A stretch of 64,000 nucleotides of DNA, from the NCBI GenBank assembly GCA_013822735.1, contig PNKZ01000003.1, positions 248,001-312,000 of the forward strand. Reading direction: 5' to 3'. The notes below the pieces were generated by a model. It was not told where the DNA came from. It searched no databases and saw only the letters and a list, made by a program, of their open reading frames with translations. This document shows, in pieces, positions 17,960-26,470 of the stretch. This DNA comes from Pirellula sp. Lineage in GTDB: Bacteria > Planctomycetota > Planctomycetia > Pirellulales > PNKZ01. The first letter of the stretch is position 1; each line of letters opens with the position of its first letter. The position numbers and the translations under genes are program-made.

Positions 17960-20373
17960 ACGACGAGCAGCATCGCCTGATCAAAGACATCTTTCTCGAA
18001 TGTTCGAAGCTCGAAGGGGAGCAACGACGCCAATGTGTCGAGCGGCGTTGCGGCGACGACGCGGCAATGCGCCGCGAGGTCGAGCTGCTGCTCGCGCATC
18101 ACAAAAGCTCGACGATCATGCCGGCGTCGAATCGCGACAGCAACCCTTCCAAGACAGGTTCGCGCTCGAGCAATCGTTCGCGTTCGCGCGGCTCGCGCAC
18201 TCGTACCGCTTGGCGACGAGCGATCAATCAATGGGCCGACCGCCTCAGCGTTTCCGGGCAAATGGCTCTCGGCGCCGCGGCGACGCTGCTGTTGGTGTTC
18301 GGCATGGCCTGGTGGTCGCAACATTCCATCGCGATGTCGTCGCGCAACTATTGGGCCAATGGTTTCGCATCGATGCTCAAGACGACGGATGAGAATCTCA
18401 CCGCTTGGTTCGATTCGGAGCGTTTCGCCGTCGAGGCATGGTCGGCGCAGCCGGAGTTTCGTGACGAGATGGAGAAGTTGCTTTCCGCCATACCGCCGGC
18501 GGCCGCGAACAATGCCGGTTTAACGGAGTTGTCCGCACCGCAGGAAGCGGCGCCGACGGGCGCTCACGACCCAATTCCGAAGTCTATTAGGGATCGCGCG
18601 CGACATGACGCCGTCGCCGTCGTTTGGAATGCCGACGGTAAAGTCGTCATCGGTGAGTCGACCGCTCGAGAGGGCCTCACGTCATTCGCGGCGGGCGAAC
18701 GGTTTCGTGAGGCCTTGGCGGGCAAGTCGTCGATATTGCTGCCGCATCAGTGCGAAGCATTTGCCGGTTCTCAGTGGTGCGGCGCCGGAAAGCCGGTCAT
18801 GGGCATACTCGCACCGATTCGCGGCGAAAGTAAATCGATCGGAGTGATCTTCGTCGCAGCGCCGTCGATGATCTCGGAGTTCACGCGTAGGCTCAATTCG
18901 ATCACGCTGCTCAGTTCGGGCGACGCCTTCGCGTTCGACAAATCCGGCCGCATGCTTACGGAAAGTCGTTATCGCGATGAGCTTGTGGAGGCCGGAATTT
19001 TAAAAGGCGAGAACCCGACAACGGTGTTGATGCTGGTGCGCGATCCGCAACGCGATATTCGGAAAAGCACCGCTGCGGAGATTCCTTACGAGGCGAACTA
19101 TCCGACTCTCGCCGTGACGCGCGCTTTAGGAGGCGTCGACGGAGTCGAAGTCGACGGCTATCGCGACTATCGGGGCGTCGACGTCATCGGCGGCTGGCAT
19201 TGGATGCCCCAACATGATTTCGGCATCGTCATTAAGCTCGATCTCGACGAGGCCTATGATCAGCTCGACAACCTACGCGTCTTGTTTTACGTGCGCATGC
19301 TGCTCATGGTCGGCGTCATGATGTTGCTGCTTTATTCATGGCGGTCGTCGATCTTGGCACGTCGTCGGATTGCGGAAACGCCGCGCATCGGCCCCTACGT
19401 GTTGGACATTGCCATCGGCGAGGGAGGGATGGGGCGCGTCTATCGTGCCCATCACGCGCTCCTGAAGCGTCCGACGGCGGTGAAAGTGATTAAGCCGGAA
19501 TTGGTCAACGAACAGACCACGGCCTGGTTCGAGCGCGAGGTTACGCTCGCCGGCAAGCTCACGCATCCCAACACCATCGAAATCTACGACTTCGGCAGCA
19601 CCGAAGAAGGTCAGTTCTATTGCGCCATGGAACTCTTGCGCGGGCTGACCCTTTCGCAAGTACTGCTCATCGAAGGGGTGCTGCCGTTGCCGCGCGCGTT
19701 GTACGTGCTGAAGCAGGCGGCCGCGTCGTTGGCCGAAGCGCACGAAATGGGGCTCGTCCATCGCGACATCAAACTTCATAACTTGATGCTCTGCTTTCTC
19801 GGCGGCGAGGCCGATTTTCTCAAAGTGCTTGACTTCGGTCTCGCGAAGCAGTTCGAAAGCGAGGGCGACGTGCAACATACCGCTTCCTCGTTCCATGTGG
19901 CGGGCACGCCGCTATTCATGGCGCCGGAGCGACTCAAGCCCCCGTACAACGCTGATGCACGGAGCGACGTTTACGCGCTCGGCGTCGTCGCGTTCAAGCT
20001 GTTGACCGGTCGCGATCCGTTTACGGCCACGACCGACCTAGAAATGTTCAATCATGCGTTACATACGCCGCCGCCGCGCGCGTCGAGCGTAGCCCAGCAG
20101 CCGATTCCGCCGGAACTCGACGACTTGATCTTAAGCTGCCTCGCCAAAAGCCCCGACGATCGACCGCGCGACGCCGCGGAAGTCGCCGAGCGTTTGGAAG
20201 AACTGTGCGCGAAGCATCCCTGGCGACAGTCGGAAGCGCAAGGTTGGTGGCTTGCGAACCGTCAGCGCATTCGCGACTTAGCGCCCGACTGGGACGCCCG
20301 GGGCTATTCCGGAATGTTGCGAGCGGCAGGCTCGAAGACCGCGCAATCGACCTCACCGTCGTCGAACTTGTAA
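17956..20373 (+). CDS. Receptor Ser/Thr protein kinase with Cache-like sensor, coupled to ECF sigma factor
   Basis: 805 aa from GTG at 17956 with GGAGAC 5 bases upstream; the frame is open further 5' but this start gives a GTGA overlap with the sigma gene. The N-terminal 50 residues match the short helical leader (REVELLLAHH) common to planctomycete kinases. TM1 is at about 103-120, an extracytoplasmic sensor of the dCache type spans about 121-441 (DAFAFDKSGRMLTESRYRDEL near 323; VDGYRDYRGVDV near 399), and TM2 is at about 442-462. The kinase domain starts at 480: Gly loop IGEGGMGRVY, Lys510 in AVKVIK, HRDIKLHN (Asp604), DFG 626-628. All catalytic residues are present. It probably controls the ECF sigma factor by phosphorylation (inference). 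Confidence 0.93.
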   Translation: MNDEQHRLIKDIFLECSKLEGEQRRQCVERRCGDDAAMRREVELLLAHHKSSTIMPASNRDSNPSKTGSRSSNRSRSRGSRTRTAWRRAINQWADRLSVSGQMALGAAATLLLVFGMAWWSQHSIAMSSRNYWANGFASMLKTTDENLTAWFDSERFAVEAWSAQPEFRDEMEKLLSAIPPAAANNAGLTELSAPQEAAPTGAHDPIPKSIRDRARHDAVAVVWNADGKVVIGESTAREGLTSFAAGERFREALAGKSSILLPHQCEAFAGSQWCGAGKPVMGILAPIRGESKSIGVIFVAAPSMISEFTRRLNSITLLSSGDAFAFDKSGRMLTESRYRDELVEAGILKGENPTTVLMLVRDPQRDIRKSTAAEIPYEANYPTLAVTRALGGVDGVEVDGYRDYRGVDVIGGWHWMPQHDFGIVIKLDLDEAYDQLDNLRVLFYVRMLLMVGVMMLLLYSWRSSILARRRIAETPRIGPYVLDIAIGEGGMGRVYRAHHALLKRPTAVKVIKPELVNEQTTAWFEREVTLAGKLTHPNTIEIYDFGSTEEGQFYCAMELLRGLTLSQVLLIEGVLPLPRALYVLKQAAASLAEAHEMGLVHRDIKLHNLMLCFLGGEADFLKVLDFGLAKQFESEGDVQHTASSFHVAGTPLFMAPERLKPPYNADARSDVYALGVVAFKLLTGRDPFTATTDLEMFNHALHTPPPRASSVAQQPIPPELDDLILSCLAKSPDDRPRDAAEVAERLEELCAKHPWRQSEAQGWWLANRQRIRDLAPDWDARGYSGMLRAAGSKTAQSTSPSSNL

Positions 20374-20379
20374 GCGGCG

Positions 20380-21663
20380 CTAGACCTGCGGTTGCCAACC
20401 GTTGCGATATTCGCGCCCCCAAAACTTGCCGGCTTCGGCGTCGACGGGCTTGTGCGTCGTCGCGTCGATCTGCAAAGCCTTGCCCGTGCGGTAGGCGATG
20501 TTGCCGAGATGGCAGAGCAACGTACTCTTGTGCCCTTCTTCGATGTCGGCGTTCGGGCGTTTGCCGTCTTTCACGCAGGCGAGGAAGTTGTCGATGTGGA
20601 ATTGGTCGCCGGCGGGGTGCTTCTCTTCTTCCAGCAACTTGCCGCCGGCGTCGTACACGTTGACGGTCGTATGGCTGACGGTCACCGTGCCGTTCTCGCC
20701 GTAGAACGATACTTCATGCTTCGGCGCTTCCGGGGCAATCGGCTTATAGAAGCTACGCCCTTCCCAGATGATGGCGCGATCGCCGAATTCGAACGTCGAC
20801 ACGCTCGTGTCGGGCGTCTCTTGGTCATCGTTGTAGCGATAGCGTCCGCCGGCGGTCGTGACCTTGGTCGCATAATCGACGTCGAGACCCCAGCGGCAGA
20901 TGTCGATCAGATGGACCCCGTTGTTGCCGAGCTCGGCCGTGCCCCAGTGCCACATCCAATGCCAGTTGTAGTGCACGAGGTTGTCGCGGTATTCGCGCTC
21001 CGGCACCGGACCTTGCCAGAGATCGTAGTTGAGCCATTCCGGCACCGCCGCGGCTTGCCCCTTCTTAATTGTCGGGCGCGGGTTGAAGTAGTAACCGCGC
21101 GCTAAGAGCGGTTTGCCGATGGCGCCGTCGTGCAGCTTTTTCACGGCCGAAATGTAGGCCGGCATACTGCGGCGCTGCGTGCCAAGTTGCACGACGCGAT
21201 TGTGCTTCCGCGCCGCTTGTACCATCCACTCCCCTTCTTGGGCGTTGTGGCTCGCAGGCTTTTCACAATACACATGCTTCCCGGCGTTGCAGGCCATGAT
21301 CGTCGCCGGCGCGTGCCAAAAGTCCGGTGCGGCGACGACGAGCGCGTCCACCTTCTTGTCATCGAGAATCTTGCGCACGTCGACCACTTGTTGCGGGTTG
21401 TTCCCCGCGAGTTTGGTCACGTGGCTCGCCCCCTCCGCCAGACGGCGCGAATCGACTTCGCACACGTATTCGATGTGACAGTTCGGGCTCGGCGCGAAGG
21501 AGTTAATCAATCCTTTGCCGCGCCCGAGCCCCATCACGCCGACGACAATCTTCTCATTCACCGAGGTCGCTCTGGCGCGCGCGGGCTGATTGTAAGTCGC
21601 ACATCCGGCGACCATTCCCGCCGCCAACGAACGGTTCAGAAATTCGCGTCGATTGAGAGTCAT
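20380..21663 (-). CDS. Tat-exported Gfo/Idh/MocA-family oxidoreductase
   Basis: 427 aa from ATG at 21663, chosen because MTLNRREFLNRSLAAGMVAGC is a twin-arginine-type signal. The Rossmann domain follows (KIVVGVMGLGRGKGLI), with the family EKP motif in GKHVYCEKPASHN. The C-terminal alpha/beta dimer domain has HWGTAELGNNGVHLIDICRWGL, a site where His/Asp act in catalysis in relatives, and ends with FWGREYRNGW. These exported NAD(P)-dependent oxidoreductases are numerous in planctomycetes and are thought to act on sugars or sugar derivatives; the substrate is unknown. Only 6 bases separate its stop from the convergent kinase stop. Confidence 0.93.
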   Translation of the reverse strand: MTLNRREFLNRSLAAGMVAGCATYNQPARARATSVNEKIVVGVMGLGRGKGLINSFAPSPNCHIEYVCEVDSRRLAEGASHVTKLAGNNPQQVVDVRKILDDKKVDALVVAAPDFWHAPATIMACNAGKHVYCEKPASHNAQEGEWMVQAARKHNRVVQLGTQRRSMPAYISAVKKLHDGAIGKPLLARGYYFNPRPTIKKGQAAAVPEWLNYDLWQGPVPEREYRDNLVHYNWHWMWHWGTAELGNNGVHLIDICRWGLDVDYATKVTTAGGRYRYNDDQETPDTSVSTFEFGDRAIIWEGRSFYKPIAPEAPKHEVSFYGENGTVTVSHTTVNVYDAGGKLLEEEKHPAGDQFHIDNFLACVKDGKRPNADIEEGHKSTLLCHLGNIAYRTGKALQIDATTHKPVDAEAGKFWGREYRNGWQPQV

Positions 21664-22105
21664 CGAAATCGGGCTCCACAAAGAATGGAAGAGAAACGGA
21701 AGGGGCGCGTTATGAAAACGTGCTGCCGGATGTTGAGGCGGGGAGATAGAAGGCGGGGAAATTGTGCAGACGCCGCGTCGAAACAAGGCAGGCATCGCGA
21801 CAACGGCATCGCATTATGTTCGTATTTGACAAAGGTCGCAAATATTGTCGAACGTCGCCGTGTACTTGGCGCGTAACGCCGCAAACCCGGAAATTACGCG
21901 TGCTTGTGCGTTTTTATTGTCATGGAAACGCGAGCCTCCGTCGCGGCTTTTGCCGGCATTGCCAAGCGTCTGTTGCGACTCTTTGGCACGTTTCTTGCCT
22001 AACACTGGAACCGTCGCTGGAAGATCGTGAATCCAAACGACTTACGTAAGGCGGATGCTTAGTTTCACGACGTTTGCTGCCGGTTTTTTGGGCAGGAGTT
22101 AGACC
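21664..22105. other. Divergent intergenic region with sigma-54 promoter match
   Basis: About 440 bases between the leftward oxidoreductase and the rightward HhH protein. Apart from the -24/-12 match listed next it holds no recognisable gene. A TTGACA at 21826-21831 has no partner -10 at a proper spacing. Confidence 0.6.
21984..21998 (+). promoter_or_regulatory. Sigma-54 (-24/-12) promoter match
   Basis: TGGCACG-TTTC-TTGC matches every fixed base of the sigma-54 consensus TGGCACG-N4-TTGC with the exact spacing between GG and GC. A start of transcription would fall near 22010, about 95 bases before the ATG at 22106 on the same strand. No gene for RpoN or an enhancer-binding activator lies in the window. 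Confidence 0.65.
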
Positions 22106-23287
22106 ATGATCAAGCACTCGGCTTCCGTTCGTCAGATGCGTTTCGAGTTGGCCGCTCGATTCGACAAAATCCGCAATCTCTTACTCACCGATCGATACGC
22201 TCCGCAACTGAGCCATCCCCTCGCCTATTGGGCGCTGCCGGCCGATCGTCGGCTTCCCCGGGCTTTGCTTCATCGCCCGCTCGGCGACCTCCTGCGAACT
22301 CCCTACGATTCGCTGGCCGCCGTGCCGGGCATCGGTCAAAAGAAGATGCAATCTCTGCTCAAGCTTCTTGACCGGGCTTTGCATACCGACGAACTCGAGA
22401 AGGAACGTCTCGAACACATCGCGCCGCAGGCTGCGGTTGTTTCCGAAGTTCCGCTTCCCGCGGTCGCCGGCGCCGCCGATCCTTCGAATATCTCCGAAGT
22501 CACTTGGGCCACGTGGCGCGCCACGGTCGTCGCCCATCGCTTGGGCCATGAGCCGCTTGGTTGCTTCGCCGGTTCGCTCAGCGAACTGCCGCGAGTGATC
22601 TGGAGCGTGCCGCTCGAACATTACGCCGGACTCACGCTTGAGAACATTCGCAAGCTGAAGACGCACGGTGAGAAGCGCGTTCGCTGCGTCGTCACCATCT
22701 TCGGTCAACTCCACTCGTTGCTCGACGGCAAGCCGGCCGACGGTCGCGTGCAGGTTCGCCTCACGCCGCCGCGCATCGAGACCTTGGAAAAGCGCGTCCA
22801 ACAAATGGTCGCCGGAATCGACACCCTTTCCGTCGAAACGCTTCGCGAACAACTGCTTGAGCCGCTCGTCACGCAAATCGGCGTCGATGCCGGCGAACAA
22901 ACGGCCACGATGCTCCGCGGTCGCCTCGGCCTCGACGGCGCCCCGCTCAGCGTCCGTCGCACCGCCATGCGGATGCGGCTCACTCGGGCCCGCATCTATC
23001 AACTGCTCGAAGACGCCGCCACGGTCGTCGACGTTCGCTGGCCGCGCGGCAAGGCTCTCATTCGCCAACTGCTCGAACGCACCGCGGCCATCGGCCTTGA
23101 TTCGGCCGAACACCGTACGCTTCGCGTTATTGCTGAAACCTTCTTCCCCACGGAATTCCGTCCTGCTCCGACGTCGCTGCCGTTCGTGCGGCGGTACGAT
23201 TCGCAGCAAGGCTGGACGCACACGTCGCCGGTTCGCACAGGCGATCGCATCGCTGCGATCAGCACCGCCGCGGCCGGAATGCGATAA
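22106..23287 (+). CDS. Unrecognised protein with HhH-like and HTH-like segments
   Basis: 393 aa, no signal peptide or membrane segment. ATG at 22106 has AGGAG 7 bases upstream. Residues about 66-90 (LRTPYDSLAAVPGIGQKKMQSLL) resemble a helix-hairpin-helix of the kind in the RNA polymerase alpha C-terminal domain. Residues about 280-310 (RTAMRMRLTRARIYQLLEDA) resemble a sigma region 4-like helix-turn-helix, where LTRARIYQLLE parallels the VTRERVRQIE recognition helix. The middle (GLTLENIRKLKTHGEKRVRCVVTIFGQLH) is charged and helical. A nucleic-acid-binding regulator is a fair guess; no assigned family is recognised. It is preceded by a sigma-54 promoter match and followed by a strong terminator, so it is a monocistronic unit. 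Confidence 0.85.
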   Translation: MIKHSASVRQMRFELAARFDKIRNLLLTDRYAPQLSHPLAYWALPADRRLPRALLHRPLGDLLRTPYDSLAAVPGIGQKKMQSLLKLLDRALHTDELEKERLEHIAPQAAVVSEVPLPAVAGAADPSNISEVTWATWRATVVAHRLGHEPLGCFAGSLSELPRVIWSVPLEHYAGLTLENIRKLKTHGEKRVRCVVTIFGQLHSLLDGKPADGRVQVRLTPPRIETLEKRVQQMVAGIDTLSVETLREQLLEPLVTQIGVDAGEQTATMLRGRLGLDGAPLSVRRTAMRMRLTRARIYQLLEDAATVVDVRWPRGKALIRQLLERTAAIGLDSAEHRTLRVIAETFFPTEFRPAPTSLPFVRRYDSQQGWTHTSPVRTGDRIAAISTAAAGMR

Positions 23288-23326
23288 CTCGCATACGTAC
23301 CGTTCGAACGGGTTTGGTTCCTCGCG

Positions 23327-23366
23327 AAAGCCCTCGACGACTCCGGTCGTCGAGGGCTTTTTCTTT
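23327..23366 (+). terminator. Strong rho-independent terminator
   Basis: Perfect 15-bp stem AAAGCCCTCGACGAC / GTCGTCGAGGGCTTT with a TCCG tetraloop (23327-23360), followed by TTCTTTT. It ends the 22106-23287 transcript. Confidence 0.92.
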
Positions 23367-23514
23367 TGTCCGACCCCGCTCATATTTCTGTTCACCCCGG
23401 CTTCGCTTCCGACTTACAATCGCGATCGCCCTGCCCTGCTGAATTGCTGCTAACGTCCCCTCGCTTGCGCGTCGGGGCCAGTATGTTACTACTCACCCCT
23501 GACCCCTCGCCCTT

Positions 23515-24300
23515 ATGATCTGGGACCTCCACTGCCATCTTTCCGGCGTCACGGGTCGCACGCCGGCCGAGCGCATGGGGAGGCTCATCGAAATCGCCGA
23601 CCGCGTAGGTATTGAGCGGCTTTGCTTTTATATGGGCATGACTTGGACGAAAGAGCCGACGCCCGAAGATTTACAAAAACAAAATGACGAGGTGCTCGAA
23701 GCCCTTCAGCACTATCATGATCGCGCGTTTGGCTTCTGTTACGTCAGCGGCGACCACGTCGAGAAAAGCCTCTCGGAAATCGAGCGTTGTATCGCCGCCG
23801 GCCCGATGGTCGGCATCAAGCTTTGGGTGGCCCACCATTGCAACGACCCGGCGATCGACCCGATCATTCGCCGCGCCGCGGAACTCAAGGCGGTGATCTA
23901 CCAGCACACCTGGCTTAAGACCGACGGCACGACGTATCCCGGCGAGTCGAGCCCGTACGATTTGGTCGAGCTCGCCAAACGCCACCCGCGCACGCCGCTC
24001 ATCCTTGGACACACCGGCGGCCAGTGGGAACTCGGCATCCGAGCCGTGCGGGCCTATCCGAACGTGAGCATCGACATCGCCGGCAGCGACCCGACGGCCG
24101 GCCTCGTCGAGATGGCGGTCCGCGAACTCGGCGCGGAGCGCGTGATCTACGGCAGCGATTGCGGCGGCCGGAGCTTTGCGTCCCAAATCGCCAAGGTCCA
24201 CGGCGCCGAGATCTCCGAGCGCGAGAAGCGGCTCATCTTCAAAGAGAACTTGAAACGCATGCTCATGCCGATCCTCAAAGCTAAGAACGTTCAGGTCTAA
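23515..24300 (+). CDS. Amidohydrolase (metal-dependent TIM-barrel hydrolase)
   Basis: 261 aa. N-terminal MIWDLHCHLSG supplies the H-x-H metal ligands, later conserved sites are KLWVAHHCNDP, IYQHTW, ILGHTGGQWELG (His) and YGSDCGGRSF (Asp), the pattern of amidohydrolase family 2 (COG2159). These enzymes hydrolyse or decarboxylate diverse small molecules; no substrate can be named. No Shine-Dalgarno sequence precedes the ATG. It is followed after 18 bases by a related gene and then a GNAT gene, so the three form a probable operon. Confidence 0.88.
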   Translation: MIWDLHCHLSGVTGRTPAERMGRLIEIADRVGIERLCFYMGMTWTKEPTPEDLQKQNDEVLEALQHYHDRAFGFCYVSGDHVEKSLSEIERCIAAGPMVGIKLWVAHHCNDPAIDPIIRRAAELKAVIYQHTWLKTDGTTYPGESSPYDLVELAKRHPRTPLILGHTGGQWELGIRAVRAYPNVSIDIAGSDPTAGLVEMAVRELGAERVIYGSDCGGRSFASQIAKVHGAEISEREKRLIFKENLKRMLMPILKAKNVQV

Positions 24301-24318
24301 CGCAAGCCGCCGAAATCC

Positions 24319-25089
24319 ATGATCGACGTCAACGTTTATCTCCATCGCTGGCCGTTTCGTCGGGTTCCCGGCGATGAGCCCGAGGCCCTCGTCGCGAAGC
24401 TCCGCGCCGCCGGCGTCACGCAGGCTTGGTGCGGCAGCTTCGATGCCCTGCTCCATCGCGATATCGCGGCGGTCAATTCGCGCTTGGCCGTCGAGTGCCG
24501 CAAGTTCGGCCCAGGATTTCTGGAGCCGTTTGGTGCGGTCAATCCGACGCTGCCCGACTGGCAAGACGACATCCGCCGCTGCCAAGAGACACACTCCATG
24601 AAGGGAATTCGGCTGCATCCCAACTACCACGGCTACAAGCTCGATGATCCGCGCGTCGTCGAATTGCTCTCAGCGGCCGCGGCTCGGAAGTTGCTCGTGC
24701 AGATCGCCGTGACCATGGAAGACGAGCGCACCCAACACCCGCTGGTGCAAGTGCCGCACGTCGACTTGGCTCCGCTGGTCGCGCAGCTCGAAAGCCTCAC
24801 CGCGCTGCGCGTGGTCGTGCTCAATGCGTTTCGCGGCGCCAAGGTCGACGTCGTCGATAAGCTTGCCTCCTCGCGTCGCGCCTGGTTCGAGATCGCCACG
24901 AAAGAGAATGTCGCCGGCGTCGAAGCGCTGGTACAACAGGTGGGGCACGAGCGCGTGCTGTTCGGCAGTTACGCCCCGCTGTTCATCCACGAATCGGCCG
25001 TCTGGAAGTTGCGCGAATCGCCTCTCGGCGGCGGGCAATTGGAAGCAATTCAAACGGGCAATGCCCGACAACTGATAGGAGCGGCATGA
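24319..25089 (+). CDS. Amidohydrolase-family protein, metal site reduced
   Basis: 256 aa, same TIM-barrel family as its upstream neighbour (MIDVNVYLHRWPFRR, GIRLHPNYHGYKL, VLFGSYAPLF). The N-terminal metal motif is N-x-Y-L-H rather than H-x-H, and the terminal acidic position reads GSYAP instead of GSD-x, so at least two usual metal ligands are replaced. It may be a non-catalytic or metal-independent homologue working with the preceding enzyme (inference). Its stop overlaps the start of the GNAT gene (ATGA). Confidence 0.82.
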   Translation: MIDVNVYLHRWPFRRVPGDEPEALVAKLRAAGVTQAWCGSFDALLHRDIAAVNSRLAVECRKFGPGFLEPFGAVNPTLPDWQDDIRRCQETHSMKGIRLHPNYHGYKLDDPRVVELLSAAAARKLLVQIAVTMEDERTQHPLVQVPHVDLAPLVAQLESLTALRVVVLNAFRGAKVDVVDKLASSRRAWFEIATKENVAGVEALVQQVGHERVLFGSYAPLFIHESAVWKLRESPLGGGQLEAIQTGNARQLIGAA

Positions 25090-25595
25090 TGCCCGCAGTT
25101 ACCGTTCGCGATGCAACCCCTGACGACGTGGAGTTGCTCCACACTCTCGTCTGTGAACTGGCCGAGTACGAAAAGCTTCGTGATGCCGTACGCGCGACGA
25201 GCGACAGCATGCGGACCGCCTTGTTCGGTCCGCGCCCGTATTGCGAAGCGCTCGTCGGCGAGATCGACGGCTCGCCGGCCGGCTTTGCCCTCTTCTTTCA
25301 CAACTACAGCACGTTTGCCGGCAAGCCGGGCATCTATCTCGAAGACCTGTACGTGCGGGAAGCGTCCCGCGGCCATGGCCTCGGCAAAGCCCTCTTCAAG
25401 CGAGTCGGCGAGATTGCCGTCGCCCGTGATTGCAGCCGCATCGAGTGGTCGGCTCTGGATTGGAACGAACCGGCGATCCGCTTCTACACGGCGCAAGGAG
25501 CCCGCGAGATGAGCCAATGGTGCATCTACCGCTTAGACGGCCCCTCGCTACAATGGCTCGCCGCGCCGCACGAAACACCCCCGCCGACGACGTAG
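25086..25595 (+). CDS. GNAT-family N-acetyltransferase
   Basis: 169 aa. Acetyl-CoA-binding motif A is YLEDLYVREASRGHGLGKALFK (the R-x-x-G-x-G loop is RGHGLG); motif B is EWSALDWNEPAIRFYTAQGA. ELAEYEKLRDAV near the N-terminus and FFHNYSTFAGKPGIYLEDLYV, given here in part, are characteristic of the diamine/spermidine acetyltransferase-like subgroup, so a polyamine or thialysine-type amine is a likely acceptor, not proven. Start ATG at 25086 overlaps the upstream stop by four bases, implying translational coupling with the two amidohydrolases. Confidence 0.9.
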   Translation: MMPAVTVRDATPDDVELLHTLVCELAEYEKLRDAVRATSDSMRTALFGPRPYCEALVGEIDGSPAGFALFFHNYSTFAGKPGIYLEDLYVREASRGHGLGKALFKRVGEIAVARDCSRIEWSALDWNEPAIRFYTAQGAREMSQWCIYRLDGPSLQWLAAPHETPPPTT

Positions 25596-25611
25596 CAGCA
25601 GCGAAACACTC

Positions 25612-25641
25612 TGTAGGGAGCGCCCTCCGCGGCGTTCCGCG
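25612..25641. repeat. TGTAGGGAGCGCC half-element
   Basis: TGTAGGGAGCGCCCTCCGCG continuing GCGTTCCGCG, one arm of the palindromic family found complete at 8651-8722. Confidence 0.6.
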
Positions 25642-25669
25642 TGCGAGATTTCATTGATGCTCGCTCTTT

Positions 25670-25730
25670 TATTTAGCCCCCGGTCGGCGACCGGGGGCGC
25701 CCGCCGTCGCCGACGACGGGCTAAATAAAT
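25670..25730. repeat. TTAGCCCCCGG palindromic repeat, copy B
   Basis: ATTTAGCCCCCGGTCGGCGA... then ...CGACGACGGGCTAAAT. Outer ATTTAGCCC/GGGCTAAAT arms flank two inner hairpins. Nearly identical to the copy at 59308-59364. Confidence 0.75.
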
Positions 25731-25998
25731 CGCCGTGCCGCCGCACGCCAACATCAAATTGCCAAACAACAATCGTTCCTTCGTCCGCTTTCTTCTTACT
25801 AATCAACTGCGCAATTTCTTGCGCGCAACATGCGCGGACGGCACATTTTCGTGCGCCGCACCGACAATTTGTTGCGCGCTGCGCCCGGTTGCCGTTTCGC
25901 GTAGTGCGCGGCCCCGAGAGAAATCGCGCACTCGGCAACGTAGTCGGACGACCTCGCCGCGCCGCACGCGGCAATTGTCGCCGCTCGCCGCGCTCGAG

Positions 25999-26146
25999 AT
26001 CGACGTAAGTCCTCGAACCGCCCCCTGCCCCTTGCGCACAACGTCGAACCGGTAGTGCGCCCCCTTGTTGGTAAGCGCTCCGACGCGCACTACGAGGGGG
26101 CGATTGTGCGCGTTTCGACGAGTTAGTGCGCAGCACTTACGTCGAT
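25999..26146. repeat. Element with ATCGACGTAAGT inverted ends
   Basis: Perfect 12-bp inverted ends ATCGACGTAAGT (25999-26010) and ACTTACGTCGAT (26135-26146). The inside has two further inverted pieces (GTAGTGCGCCCCCTTG and its complement around 26052-26105). The ends are shared with the element at 3760-3895. Confidence 0.6.
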
Positions 26147-26170
26147 TCCGTGATGCGCGAATTTTCCCTC

Positions 26171-26320
26171 TTAGCCCCCTGCGAGTCGCCGGGGGCCGGT
26201 TCGAACTGCATCGATTGGGAATTGTTGAGCAGCGCATACGATTTCTCCCGGCCCACGGCGTTTTCATCCGCGGTTCGAAAAACAAGCGCCGTTTGCCCCC
26301 GGCGACTCGACGGGCGCTAA
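26171..26320. repeat. TTAGCCCCC palindromic repeat, copy C, arms split
   Basis: TTAGCCCCCTGCGAGTCGCC (from 26171) and its inverted partner GCCCCCGGCGACTCGACGGG ending in GCTAA (26295-26320), separated by about 100 bases. The sequence is diverged from copy A. Confidence 0.6.
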
Positions 26321-26470
26321 CAAGGCGCAAAGTCTCACGCCGTATTGTCCCAAACCCGCCGGCCCAAATTCCAGAGCACTTTTGGCCGGCCAAATCTACG
26401 CTTGACGGACGCACAGCGGAGCGCGCATTCGGCATTCAACAGCGCGCGACGATCGCAAGCATGTCGCCGT

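Larger units (their letters stand above)
25596..26470. other. 875-base non-coding region packed with repeats
   Basis: Between convergent genes. It holds four separate repeat units listed below plus a TGCGC-rich stretch (25807-25930). No credible gene, promoter or RNA gene was seen. Such density suggests a repeat-accumulating site. Confidence 0.6.

Noticed and set aside
21826-21831. TTGACA as a sigma-70 promoter for the 22106 gene
   Set aside because: No -10 hexamer lies at 15-19 bases; the sigma-54 match further down fits better.
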